Shown here: positions 9,867 to 19,551 of the stretch, one piece after another
Layout of the letters: the number at the start of each line of letters is the position of its first letter
Numbering within the stretch: the first letter of the stretch is position 1
Source of the DNA: Paracyclopina nana
Taxonomy: Eukaryota; Arthropoda; Copepoda; Cyclopoida; Cyclopettidae
Assembly: GCA_019096065.1 (NCBI GenBank)
Contig: JAGUCH010000002.1
Coordinates: forward strand, 6,584,501 to 6,648,500
Length of the DNA stretch: 64,000 nt
Reading direction: 5' to 3'
Translations under genes and position numbers: made by a program
Notes under the pieces: model-generated
Database searches by the model: none
What the model saw: only the letters and a program-made list of their open reading frames with translations
What the model was told of the DNA's origin: nothing

Positions 9867-11215
9867 ATGATGCTTCGATCACCAAAGCAACGCCCATCTT
9901 CCGCTGACGAAGACCCCGATAATCTCTCCGATCCTGGCCACCTCGCCGGCTCGCGCCGGGAGGAGGTCGAGGTCCTCGCGCCCTTCGGGGTTGGCGGGGC
10001 CCAAGGGCCCCCTCGGGGTTGGCGGGGCCCAAGGAGGCAATCCACTTGGGGCCCAGGGCGGGACCCACCCACGATCGGGCACGCCCACAGGGGGAAGCGG
10101 CGGCGCCGCTGGCGGGCTTCCGCCGCCCCAATTGGCCGGGCCGAACAACGCACCCCCGGCGTCAGGAGACATGCAAGCCATGATGCTCCAACTCCTTCGC
10201 GGGTTCGAAGCCCAACGGAACGCCGACCTCGAGACCAGACAGAGGGAGGCCGAGTTGCGACAAGTGGAGGCGGAAGCCCGGCGCCTCGAGGCCGAGGCCG
10301 CCGCGGCTCGCGCCGGTCGCATAGCGGAAACTTGAGAAGTTTGAGGACACAGAGGCCGATAAATGGCTCACCTTCCGCCTGCATGTAGAGGCCACCTTCT
10401 TGGGTTCAACGGCCTCGGAGGCCACCAAGAAAATGGAGATCAAGCACGCCATGGTCGGGGTGGCGCTCCGGACGGTCAACGAGGTCGACCTCCGACTGGG
10501 TGACGAAGCCTTCACCTTCATGCACCTGCTGGATGCGTACGAGAGGTTCTTCGTCACCGCCACGTCCTCTCAGGTGGCCCGTATTGCCTTGGAGACTGCC
10601 CAGCAGAAGGCAGATGAGGCTATTCCGCAATGGCACGCCCGCCTGAGGAGCATCTTTGTTCGAGCCAGACCGGAGCTCGCCAAGGAGGTCGAGACCTACC
10701 CTGACCTCATCCGCATCTTCGTCACCAAGATGCACCGCAAAGACGTAGTGATGGGCCTCGCCGGGCACAAGTTCGCCACCATGGCCGATGCCCTGGAGGC
10801 CGCTTGCCAAGCCGAGTGTTGGATGACGATCGGGCAAAGCAAAGGCCGAGTAGCCGCCCTGCATTCCTCGGATGCCGATGCCGACATCACTTGTTTCTAC
10901 TGCGAGAGGAAAGGCCATCGCCGGGCCGAGTGCCGCGCCCTCGAGCGGGACAAGCGCAACAACCGTTACAACCCCAAGATCAACAAGTGGCACAAAGCTG
11001 CAAGCCAACTGCAGCAACGCTCTTCGTCCGCCTCGGGCAAGTGGGGGTCGGGCCAGCCTTCGGACCGGAAGCGGTCCTCCGATTCCAACCAGTCCAGCGG
11101 CAAGCAGTCCGCCGGCAAGCGGCCCAAGGTCAACGAGATCAGTGAGGCCGGCCCTGAGGCCGAGTCGGAAGCTTCCGGGAATACGCCGGCGGGAAACGAC
11201 CCGACCCGGTTGTAG
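9867..11215 (+). pseudogene. gag: Gag polyprotein, reading frame interrupted
   Basis: Gag-like coding sequence spread over three frames. An ATG-ATG start at 9867 opens one frame into a Gly/Pro-rich, repeat-containing GC stretch. A second frame (open 9871-10335) carries a Gln/Glu/Arg-rich coiled-coil segment and stops with TGA at 10333. The third (open from 10325 to the TAG at 11213) carries the capsid-like region and one CX2CX4HX4C zinc knuckle starting at 10892, then a Ser/Lys-rich basic tail. Each step is a +1 shift. The first lies in a direct repeat of GGGGTTGGCGGGGCCCAAGG where indels are easy, the second at the TGA. Inactivating indels or sequence errors are the simplest reading. Gag would coat the genomic RNA inside virus-like particles. 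Confidence 0.75.
11191..11197 (+). promoter_or_regulatory. -1 ribosomal frameshift slippery heptamer GGGAAAC
   Basis: The heptamer is read G GGA AAC in the gag frame, which is the canonical X XXY YYZ arrangement. It lies 15 bp before the gag stop, and pol is open in exactly the -1 frame across the overlap. GGGAAAC is an established retroviral -1 site (for example gag-pro of simian type D retroviruses). No downstream pseudoknot was computed. Confidence 0.75.
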
Positions 11216-14200
11216 AGGGCTCCGCCCGGGTCACGCCAGCATCCCTCATCTTGGCCGCATTAGACCACATCACACAGCATAAACAATTTTTAACCCAAGT
11301 GCCAGTGCACATCGGCCGCATCAAGACGCGAGCCTTAGTAGACAGCGGAAACAGCTGGCGCACTTGCATCTCTGAGGACTTCGCTAAGCGACTGGGAGTC
11401 CTCCCCCACGGGTTGCGGCCCCTGGAGGACATGACCGCTGTGGGCACGGCCCACGCCCGCCATCGGCTGCAAGTGTTGGGGGAACTCAAGCAGCCTCTAC
11501 GGGTGCAGTTCGGGGAGCACCCTCACGTGTTCTCCATCCGCCCGGCAGTGGTGCGCAATTTGTCTATGGACTTTAACCTCTCGGGGCCCTTCTTGAGCCA
11601 CCACCGCATCGACCAGCTCCACTCGCGGGGTGCCCTGAGAATTCACGGCCAATGTGTTCCGCTGGTTGGGGCCCTGTCGGCCTCCAGCCAGCCTTCCCCG
11701 GGGGAATACCCAATATGTGTCCTCCGGCCGGCCACTGTCCCGCCGCGCAGCACTGCTCTCGTCGCTGCCGTTGCCGCTCTATGGCCTCACGGCGATGCAA
11801 AGCCCGCAGTCCTGGAGGCTGAAGGGCAGTTCGCTGAAGAAACCCAGCTGGCTCCTTGGCTGAACGCCGTGGTGCGACCCTCCGCAGGAGGCCACCTGCT
11901 GGTGGGAATGCTGAACCCACTGGATCACCCCTTGCAAGTAAAGGGGGGCACTCTTTACGGTGTGCTGAGGGAGTACGAGCCCATGGAGGCCGCTGCCCTC
12001 GCTGCATCCGCACCACACCTCCAAGCTATCCGGGCCGCAGAGCCGCCGCCGGGGCTGCCCCCTGATGCCAGCCCGCAGGAGAAGATCGAGTTCACGATTC
12101 AAGCATTCGGATTGAAAGAAAACGACCTCCTTCGCCGGCATCCCGAACGCCTGAGGGCGGCCGCGTCCCTGCTGGCCGCGTACCTGGGCGCTTTCTCCTT
12201 CGATGGTCGCACTGGGCAGACCAAGTTGGTGGAGCATGCGATAGATCTCAAGCCTGGCGCCCGACCGATCAACATTAGGCGGAGGCCAATCAACCCCAAC
12301 CTGGAGGCCTCCTTGAAGGAGCAGATCCATAAGTGGTTGGAAGAAGAGGTCATCACTCCAATCTCATCCCCGTGGTCAGCCCCACTGGTCCCCGTGCGCA
12401 AGAAGGACGGCAGTCTCCGTTGGTGCGTGGATTATCGTGAGCTCAACAAAATCACGGTGGTCGATTCCCACCCCATCGGGGACGTGAGGGACAACCTGAG
12501 CCGGCTAGCCCGCTCCACCGTGTTCTCCACCCTGGACGCGGTGGGAGCCTTCAACGTAGTGCCGATTCGCGCTGAGGACGTGGAGAAGACTACGTTCTCC
12601 ACTGGGGATGGCTCGTATGCCTTCTTGAAGATGCCTTTCGGGCTCACGAATGCCCCTAAGACATACAGCCGCTTGAACCGCCTGGTATTAGAGGGCGTGC
12701 CATGGAACGTGGCCCTGCCCTACCTGGACGACTGCTTGGTTCACTCCCCCGATTTCGATTCGCACTTGCAAAACCTCAAGATCGTCCTCCAGGCCCATCA
12801 GAAGGCAGGTTTGTTGCTCAAGCCCACCAAGTGCCACCTCTTCCAGACCAGGGTGACTTACCTCGGGCATGTTGTCACCCCGAAAGGACTGGAAGTCATG
12901 CCAGCCTACATCGATCTCATTCGCAAGTGGCCGCTACCCAACACTCGCAAACTCCTTCGCATCTTCATGGGCAAGGCCAATTACTACCGGGCCTTCATCG
13001 AGAAATACCAACACATCGCCGCGCCACTGACTGCCCGGCTATCCAAGGATGATGGGACTTCTGATACTCAGACCTTCGAACCGTCGCAGGAGTATCGTGA
13101 TGCTTTCGAGGAGATCAAAAGGCGGCTCGTGTCGGCCCCGGTCCTTGCGTATCCCGACTTCGCGTCCCCAAACCCGTTCATCTTGGACACCGACTTCTCC
13201 CAAGAGAACAGGGCAGTAGGGGCGGTCTTGTCCCAGGTGCAGAGAGGCAAGGAGCGAGTCATCTTGTACGGAGCAAAGAAGTTGACCTCGGCCCAGAGCA
13301 ATTATTCCGCCAACCAGGGAGAGCTGGTCGCTGTTATTATCTTCATCAAGCAATTCAAATACTACTTGCAGCATCGAAGGTTCATCCTCCGGACCGACCA
13401 TCGGGCTCTGCTATGGATTCGCTCCATGGAGGCTCCGACGGGCATGTTGGCCAGGTGGCTCGATACCATCTCCAACTACGACTTCGAGGTCGTCCATCGG
13501 GCAGGCACCAAGCATGGCAATGCCGATTCCCTCAGTCGGGCGCCTCATTTGGACCAAGCAGGAGACCACATTAGCGCTGAAGTTTCCGATGACGACTTCT
13601 TCCGCGTGGCCAGCCTGAAGCTCATTCCCACCAAACCGGAGTTATGGGCCGAAGCTCAGGAGGAGGATGACGACCTGGTGACGCTGCGCCAATTGGTCAA
13701 ACTCCAGCAAGCTCCCTCCAGAGCCCACCTCGATGCTGCCTCCGCCCGAGGGCGGGTGCTCATGGAACAATTCAACAGCCTATGCCTGGACCAGCAAGGA
13801 GCTCTCCGGCTGCGTGACCCGCAAGGCCGGCCCTCGACTCGGCTCATCGTACCTCGCAAGTGGGAGGAGGCCAGTCTGAGGCACGTGCACGAAACCATGG
13901 GACACCAGGGTCGAGACAACCTGATCCATCGGGCAGCCCAACACTTCTACTTCCCAAACATGGCTAGAGTGGCCGATGAGGTCGTAAAGTCCTGCTTGCT
14001 GTGTCAGAAATCTAAACCCGCAACCTCGGATCAGCGGCACACCTTGGTACCACGCCATGCTGGATTTCCGTTCCAGGTGCTCAGCCTTGACTATGTGGGC
14101 CCGTTCAAGCCCACGTCCAACCAGCACCGGTACCTATTCACGGCCAAGTGTGTGTTCAGTAAGTGGATCGAAGCCTTCCCATGCCGATCCAATGATGCCG

Positions 14201-15639
14201 AGACAGCGGTACGATTCCTCACGACGGAAATCATCCCCCGTTTTGGACTGCCGGAGCGACTGCACACCGACCAAGGTACTCACTTCACATCACACCCCAT
14301 GAGGGAAGTATGCTCGGCTTTAGGCATCAAGGCCACCACCACGCCGTCATACAACCCAAAGAGCAACCCAGTAGAGCGGGCCCACCGTGACCTTAACGAG
14401 CTCATACGTAAGATGATCAAGGGACACTATTCTAAATGGGCCGAAGTAGTGCCGTTTGCATTATTCATCTTGCGTACCACAAAGAATCGATCCACGGGGC
14501 TGGCTCCCTATGAGATGGTGTTCGGCAGGCAACCTACCACCAACCTCGATCTCATCTTTGGGGACCCGCAGCCGGCAGTGCATAAGGCAACCGAAGCTGG
14601 CCGTTTCGCCAAGCAGCTGCGGGAACGGATACAACTCGCGCATGAGTGGGCTCGCAAGAACATTTCTGCATCCATTGAACGGCAAAGACGGGCCTATCAC
14701 ATGGATAAGCAAGCCTTCTCCCCAGGCCAGAAAGTGTGGCTGTTCACGCCAAGGGTCGTGCGGTCAATATCCAAAAAGTTGCAAACTTTCTGGACCGGCC
14801 CTTGGACCATCGAGAAAAGAATCAACGAGCTCACGTACGAAATCTCGCCAGACCCATCATGGCCGCTAACCAAGAAGCAGGTTGTCTCCGTGGACCGACT
14901 GAAACGGTACATCGAACCGTCAGATCCACAAGCCGAGACCATCACATCACCTCCCACGGAAAACATGGACTTCGACATGCCGGGAGATGAATCTGCGGAG
15001 CATATGCACGCCCCCGACCCAGCCTCCGATGAACAGCCCAGCGAAACTACACATGCGTTCGAATATGCAGTAGCACCAACGGATCGCGAATATGGATTCC
15101 CACATGCGAAGGATGACCCTATTCCGCCATTCAACGACGATCCAACCATTCCAGAATATGACTGCACCATGTTTGAACACATGTCACAGGACGATAATGA
15201 CACCCCTCCGAATGAAGGTGAGCAGCAGGACCAAATCTCACCCGATGATTACGACCACAACTCGCCGCCGCCATCACCAACACCTCGGCCACCACCGAGG
15301 AAAAGAAGAACGGCAGCAGAAATGTTGCAGGAATATTCACAGCAAATATTAGGAGGCCAAGACAAGCTCGCAGAGACCTCGCGCTCCAGAACGAGAAGCG
15401 GCGACAAGCAAGCAAGTCGCGACGATGCACTGCTGCCCCTGCAACAAGCACCAACCGCACAAGCTCTGCCTGAAACAACGAGGTATCTGCTGCCACCGCT
15501 AGAACCGCGGCCACCACCAATAAGACCGTCAATACCATCAACCATCCCAGAAGCGTCGCGATCACAAACATCATCATCATCATCACAAGGGCAAAATTCT
15601 ACCATATCAACACCGAATTCTGATAATGTATTTGATTAA
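11194..15639 (+). CDS. pol: Pol polyprotein: protease, reverse transcriptase, RNase H, integrase
   Basis: Open with no break from the gag overlap to TAA at 15637. Numbering residues from TTG 11251: protease active site LVDSG near residues 29-33; reverse transcriptase with YLDD at 491-494; RNase H with its acidic start near 645 (LDTD) and TDHRALLW near 715; integrase HHCC zinc site from about 877 (HxxxxH then CLLC); catalytic D947, D1007 and E1042. The last two are 35 positions apart. A GPY/F-like module (FSPGQKVWLF, then WTGPW) follows. The last 230 or so residues are Pro/Ser-rich and of unknown role. No ATG is needed, because expression by -1 frameshift from gag is implied. The protein would copy the element RNA and insert the cDNA into chromosomes. 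All key catalytic residues I looked for are present. Confidence 0.93.
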   Translation, partial: KRPDPVVEGSARVTPASLILAALDHITQHKQFLTQVPVHIGRIKTRALVDSGNSWRTCISEDFAKRLGVLPHGLRPLEDMTAVGTAHARHRLQVLGELKQPLRVQFGEHPHVFSIRPAVVRNLSMDFNLSGPFLSHHRIDQLHSRGALRIHGQCVPLVGALSASSQPSPGEYPICVLRPATVPPRSTALVAAVAALWPHGDAKPAVLEAEGQFAEETQLAPWLNAVVRPSAGGHLLVGMLNPLDHPLQVKGGTLYGVLREYEPMEAAALAASAPHLQAIRAAEPPPGLPPDASPQEKIEFTIQAFGLKENDLLRRHPERLRAAASLLAAYLGAFSFDGRTGQTKLVEHAIDLKPGARPINIRRRPINPNLEASLKEQIHKWLEEEVITPISSPWSAPLVPVRKKDGSLRWCVDYRELNKITVVDSHPIGDVRDNLSRLARSTVFSTLDAVGAFNVVPIRAEDVEKTTFSTGDGSYAFLKMPFGLTNAPKTYSRLNRLVLEGVPWNVALPYLDDCLVHSPDFDSHLQNLKIVLQAHQKAGLLLKPTKCHLFQTRVTYLGHVVTPKGLEVMPAYIDLIRKWPLPNTRKLLRIFMGKANYYRAFIEKYQHIAAPLTARLSKDDGTSDTQTFEPSQEYRDAFEEIKRRLVSAPVLAYPDFASPNPFILDTDFSQENRAVGAVLSQVQRGKERVILYGAKKLTSAQSNYSANQGELVAVIIFIKQFKYYLQHRRFILRTDHRALLWIRSMEAPTGMLARWLDTISNYDFEVVHRAGTKHGNADSLSRAPHLDQAGDHISAEVSDDDFFRVASLKLIPTKPELWAEAQEEDDDLVTLRQLVKLQQAPSRAHLDAASARGRVLMEQFNSLCLDQQGALRLRDPQGRPSTRLIVPRKWEEASLRHVHETMGHQGRDNLIHRAAQHFYFPNMARVADEVVKSCLLCQKSKPATSDQRHTLVPRHAGFPFQVLSLDYVGPFKPTSNQHRYLFTAKCVFSKWIEAFPCRSNDAETAVRFLTTEIIPRFGLPERLHTDQGTHFTSHPMREVCSALGIKATTTPSYNPKSNPVERAHRDLNELIRKMIKGHYSKWAEVVPFALFILRTTKNRSTGLAPYEMVFGRQPTTNLDLIFGDPQPAVHKATEAGRFAKQLRERIQLAHEWARKNISASIERQRRAYHMDKQAFSPGQKVWLFTPRVVRSISKKLQTFWTGPWTIEKRINELTYEISPDPSWPLTKKQVVSVDRLKRYIEPSDPQAETITSPPTENMDFDMPGDESAEHMHAPDPASDEQPSETTHAFEYAVAPTDREYGFPHAKDDPIPPFNDDPTIPEYDCTMFEHMSQDDNDTPPNEGEQQDQISPDDYDHNSPPPSPTPRPPPRKRRTAAEMLQEYSQQILGGQDKLAETSRSRTRSGDKQASRDDALLPLQQAPTAQALPETTRYLLPPLEPRPPPIRPSIPSTIPEASRSQTSSSSSQGQNSTISTPNSDNVFD

Positions 15640-15851
15640 TGCGCATATTGCTGCCCTCATACAAAAGTTTGGGGGGGTGGCAACACGCGCGCACGCAAAA
15701 ACAGCAAAAACAGTAAAACTTCAAAACTTTCGCATTCTGGCCGCAAAATTATGACAGCTCAATAATTTACTATTCCTCTCTTCCAGTTCTGAGTACCAGT
15801 GCTAATCTAATTTGCTACCATACAAACTCATAACCCACAAATCAACAAATC

Positions 15852-18329
15852 ATGACGCCAGTAAGCTGCTTTCTCTGGCCCTCTATGTACTTGATGGCCT
15901 TCTTTGTGTATGCCTACTGGATCCTGTTCAGTGAACTGGCCCAGGCGGCCGTGGTCCCGGGGACGTCACCCCGGAGCCGCGTCGCTGATCTTTACACCCC
16001 GGACGCAAAGGTCACGTCATTCACCACCTACGACTGCGCGCACCCCGATGCCATCCACGAAGCCATCGACCTGAGTCAGCCAGAGCTCTGCGAGGACATT
16101 CGGAGCGCATATCAGGCCCCCGTCAATATCACAGTCCAGGTGCTCCAGACCGCGTCGACCCTCTCGATCAAGGCCTTCCGGTGCAGGGTGCATTTGTCCC
16201 GACAAGTGACAAGATGTGGATACGATAGCATCAGTTATGGCAGTCAAATGACTGATGTCAACCGGCCCTACTTGGTAACCCCACAAGCGTGTCGGGAGGC
16301 CGCGGAGAAGCATTACCTGATAGTGGAGAACAAGAAGGTGGAGGTAGCTCTCAATAATCCGACCTCGCTCTCTTATTTCTCCAAAGGAGGATTGGATAAG
16401 GACCACAAGTGCACCACCACCACTTTTACCAGCGGAGGTGTCACGTTCTACAAATCATACGAGACCACCACCATCCATGCGCTGGTAGAGCCAATTTACG
16501 GGAAGCTGAATACGGCCAACGGGCGGGTGGTGTTCTCCAACCACTTGACGGCGAATTTCCAGGACCTCATCGTGCAAGACGATGCGGAAGGTACCATTGT
16601 GTGGCCCAAGCGAAAGTCACCTCGCTGCGAGGACGAGCTTAGTGAGGTGTATCGAGGGCCTGCCGTGCTCTATCCTCACCGGAACGCCACCAGCCTCATG
16701 GGAGGAGCTGGACATCTTGGCGATCTCCTCCTGCTAGCCCATGAGGAGGAGTCAAGGTTCGCGGGGTTCGTCCTCAAAGGAGTACAATCCATGTGTCAGC
16801 GGAAGCTGTTCACCACCCAGCTGAGGGACTTTGCCATCCTCTTGGTGGGGCCCGGGGAAGGGCCCCTGCAAGCCAAGTACCTGCACCCAGAGGACATGGA
16901 CGGAGCGAACATCCAGACGCAGCTCGCGTTTGTACACTCACAACATGCGCTGCACATTCAGGATCGGTTTAAATTCTTACAAGAACTGATTTGCAAAAAT
17001 GAGCGCGCAATCTTACACTCCAAGTTGCAGAGCATGGCCTCCGGATCATCGTCATACGCCACCCTGGACAGCCACGGACCCGGCCATCTCGTCACGAGGG
17101 CGGGGGCCGTGGCCTACGTGACGTCCTGCTACCCTGTACAGGCGGTCACCCGGTCCATCGACAATTGCACCCAGGAAATTCCCGTGCTGGTCAACAACGA
17201 GACCCGGTTTGCGGACCCGCTGTCGTTTATCTTGACCAACCGGCCGAGCGTGGTCCCGTGCGACTCGATCACGCCCATCAAGTGGCGCATACACAATCAA
17301 TGGATGTGCGCCACGCCCCAGATCCACGCTTGCATCGCTCCATCCCAGCTCAATCCGATGTCCGACGCCGCCCCGCGCAGCCATCAGTACGACATTAGCC
17401 GCGGATTGGGTGGTGGCGTGTTCTCTGCGGAGCAACGGGCCAACCACATTTTGTACCTCCACCTCTTCAGCAGCCGGGAGGCGGTGGTCAACACGATCAC
17501 CAGCAACGTCCTCCACAACTCCCTGATTACGGGTAGCCGCTCTACCACCTTCTGGTCCCAGGAGGACATTGACCAAATGGTGGACCACGTGGGGAGTGCG
17601 ATCATTCCCTTCTTCAGTTCGGTGGGGAAGTACTACTCGTACTTCACTGGGTTCCTCATCACCGTGGGCCTCCTGAAGTTGATCCTGGGAGCCCTACTCC
17701 GTATGATCATCCTCTACCGACGACGCGGCTTCGGGTGGTGGATGTTGTTGGCAATCTGGCACACGGCGTTCCTGATGGTGGAGATGCCGTGGAGGATGGT
17801 GACCAACCTAGGGCAGGATCAGATCCTGTTCCCCGGGGGCGACAGCGATGATGAACGGCCCTCTCGCCGAGGACGCCGCCACCCCGGGGGTGGGACCACC
17901 CAAGCATTCCGCCTGGCCAACCTGGGCAGCTCCGACGACGACGACGACGAGGAGGACGCACCGCCCAAGTATGCGACGGCCGCAGCCGGCGCCGCGGGCG
18001 TGGAAGAGGATGAGGCCGCGCCCCGCACTAGACGTGGATTTCGCCAGCGGCTGCGAGAGGCCCTCTCCCAAGAACAGGACTCGGTCTACAAAAACCTGCA
18101 GGCCCAGGTGGACGTGCTGGCCCGGCAAAACGAGTCAATGCATAATTACCTGATGACCGTGCTACCGGCAGCTACGGTGCCTACGGTGCCCTCTGCCACG
18201 TCCACTCTGCTCAAGCCGTTCCCGGAAGTCGCGGTTTCACCGGCCCCACCGATCTCCCCGGTTCGGCCTGCTACGCCCAGACAACGGACCGTGGGCCCCC
18301 GTCGTGAGGACACGACAACCCTTCAGTAG
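15852..18329 (+). CDS. env: Envelope-like glycoprotein
   Basis: An 825-codon ORF starting 212 bp after pol. It has a hydrophobic N-terminal segment (residues about 8-33) that fits a signal peptide, a Cys-rich ectodomain with several N-glycosylation sequons (such as VNIT, RNAT, DNCT), a strong membrane segment at about 597-617, a second hydrophobic stretch at about 629-650, and a long tail with an acidic run and a predicted coiled coil. The ORF is uninterrupted and ends 8 bp before the 3' LTR. It was probably translated from a spliced RNA. Its origin is unresolved: errantivirus-type env comes from baculovirus F proteins, whereas the Cys pattern here reminded me more of glycoproteins from negative-strand RNA viruses (chuvirus type). 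This is a low-confidence impression without a search. I saw no clear furin-type site. Confidence 0.75.
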   Translation: MTPVSCFLWPSMYLMAFFVYAYWILFSELAQAAVVPGTSPRSRVADLYTPDAKVTSFTTYDCAHPDAIHEAIDLSQPELCEDIRSAYQAPVNITVQVLQTASTLSIKAFRCRVHLSRQVTRCGYDSISYGSQMTDVNRPYLVTPQACREAAEKHYLIVENKKVEVALNNPTSLSYFSKGGLDKDHKCTTTTFTSGGVTFYKSYETTTIHALVEPIYGKLNTANGRVVFSNHLTANFQDLIVQDDAEGTIVWPKRKSPRCEDELSEVYRGPAVLYPHRNATSLMGGAGHLGDLLLLAHEEESRFAGFVLKGVQSMCQRKLFTTQLRDFAILLVGPGEGPLQAKYLHPEDMDGANIQTQLAFVHSQHALHIQDRFKFLQELICKNERAILHSKLQSMASGSSSYATLDSHGPGHLVTRAGAVAYVTSCYPVQAVTRSIDNCTQEIPVLVNNETRFADPLSFILTNRPSVVPCDSITPIKWRIHNQWMCATPQIHACIAPSQLNPMSDAAPRSHQYDISRGLGGGVFSAEQRANHILYLHLFSSREAVVNTITSNVLHNSLITGSRSTTFWSQEDIDQMVDHVGSAIIPFFSSVGKYYSYFTGFLITVGLLKLILGALLRMIILYRRRGFGWWMLLAIWHTAFLMVEMPWRMVTNLGQDQILFPGGDSDDERPSRRGRRHPGGGTTQAFRLANLGSSDDDDDEEDAPPKYATAAAGAAGVEEDEAAPRTRRGFRQRLREALSQEQDSVYKNLQAQVDVLARQNESMHNYLMTVLPAATVPTVPSATSTLLKPFPEVAVSPAPPISPVRPATPRQRTVGPRREDTTTLQ

Positions 18330-18337
18330 GGGGAAGT
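18329..18337 (+). other. Polypurine tract
   Basis: The purine run GGGGGAAG directly before the 3' LTR overlaps the env stop codon (TAG) by one base. This is the expected plus-strand priming site. Confidence 0.8.
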
Positions 18338-18532
18338 TGTAGCAGGAACACGGGTATACGGGTGTGTTCTGTGGGCGCCTGCGAGCGCCCCGTCCCGGTG
18401 AAATGAATTGTACAGCAGTTAATAAACGGACGCACTCGAGTAAACATCTCGACTAGTTTCGGTAGCAAGTTCTTCTATCGCTACCCGCGGGCGCGCGTGT
18501 CATCCTCGGGGGGTCTATACGAACCTCTTACA
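18338..18532 (+). repeat. 3' LTR (195 bp)
   Basis: Matches the 5' LTR base for base as far as I can read it, and is followed by the TATT target duplication. Confidence 0.95.
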
Positions 18533-18729
18533 TATTTTTACTTACGAATTTTCCGTCAAATCGAGTCAGCTGACTGAGCTGAGTTGATTCGCAGCAGTCT
18601 TACTCTCTCATGCAAAATAAAAAAGCAAAAAAAGCACTTAGAAGTCACTCAAATTCCACATTTTGCTTATTTCCAATTGACATTTTGCTAATTGATGCTA
18701 AATTAGCGTATTTTTCTTCCTTGACATAA

Positions 18730-18895
18730 AATGTAACAATACTGTCCTGATGACGAGTCCATATAGGGTTTTTCGCTCACGAGTAGTCAAATGAAAGATC
18801 ACCGAGTGGCAAAGCCACGAGTGATCTGAAATTTTACTACGAATGAGCGAAAAACCCTATATGGACGAGTCATCAGGACAGTATTGACATTTTTG
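18730..18895. repeat. Long near-perfect palindrome (hairpin repeat)
   Basis: The arms CAATACTGTCCTGATGAC...GGGTTTTTCGCTCA (from 18737) and their reverse complement (to 18886) match at all but two of 43 positions. The pairing continues outward (AAAATGT/ACATTTT) and inward to a small loop around GTGGCAAAGCCAC. The whole 165 bp can fold as one hairpin. It looks like a MITE or fold-back unit with no coding content. Confidence 0.8.
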
Positions 18896-19252
18896 TCAGC
18901 TTCGTGACGGTTTTAAGTCGCTATAGTATTCTTAAATGCTAAAAAGCTATCAATTTAATCAAGAAATTAGCCTTAAAAAAGATAGCTCGTTTGCAGGTCA
19001 AGCTTTGCGGTCAATCGCGCACGCGCATCTCCAGCAAGAGCTCAGCACTTGCAGGGTAACCAGATATTTAGAGGGATATTTACTATTTAGCCATAATTTT
19101 TCCCAAAAACACCAAAATAACGAGTTTGGCTTAAAATTGACTGAGAATGTTTCAGACATGTTTTAATGTTCTTCATTAGGATTGATTTGGAAGACTTTCT
19201 TAAAACACAATGTAATTTTTGTAGTATGCCAGAGTGTACTTTATCTGTGTGT

Positions 19253-19322
19253 GCCATGATAGTACAATGGTATAGTGCAGACCTCTCACTAAGCCGACCC
19301 AGGTTCGAATCCTGGTCAAGTC
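19253..19322 (+). repeat. Degenerate tRNA-Glu-like sequence
   Basis: A perfect T arm (CCAGG TTCGAAT CCTGG) with B box GGTTCGAATCC and a D-arm-like ACAATGGTATAGTGC resemble tRNA-Glu(CTC), but the anticodon and acceptor stems do not pair. Probably a tRNA pseudogene or SINE head. Confidence 0.5.
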
Positions 19323-19551
19323 AATTTTTTAGTTGATGAAGAAATTGAGCTTGAAGAAGTTGCCAACTGTACAATAATGAGCATTATTCTTCACATGTGA
19401 CGAAAAAATCCATTATTGTACGGTAGATGCGAGCGCACGCCAAAACTCAGCAAAATACAGGGATTTTCGCTTCACTGCCGTATGTAGTGAACCCACCGCC
19501 AAGTTGACAAAAATGCGAATTTTCGGCTAGCATCTGCCCCACTGTGAATTG

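Larger units (their letters stand above)
8176..18532 (+). mobile_element. Full-length Ty3/Gypsy-type LTR retrotransposon with envelope-like gene
   Basis: A 10,357-bp element bounded by two 195-bp LTRs that look identical, starting TGTAGCAGG and ending CTCTTACA, with a 4-bp TATT duplication on both sides (8172-8175, 18533-18536). Order: LTR, primer-binding site, long leader, gag, pol (PR-RT-RNase H-IN), env-like ORF, polypurine tract, LTR. The PR-RT-RH-IN order and a GPY/F-like tail place it in Ty3/Gypsy (Metaviridae). It is much richer in GC than its surroundings, which supports recent arrival. Pol and env are open throughout. Gag is broken across reading frames in this copy, so the copy itself may not be autonomous. 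Confidence 0.95.

Noticed and set aside
8176..18532. Bacterial or contaminant origin for the GC-rich block
   Set aside because: Paired LTRs, target duplication and Gypsy gene order show an integrated retrotransposon.
18745..18890. CTGATGA followed by GAAA motifs, suggestive of a hammerhead ribozyme
   Set aside because: The sequences after CTGATGA and before GAAA do not form stem II, and the motif is explained by the palindrome arms.
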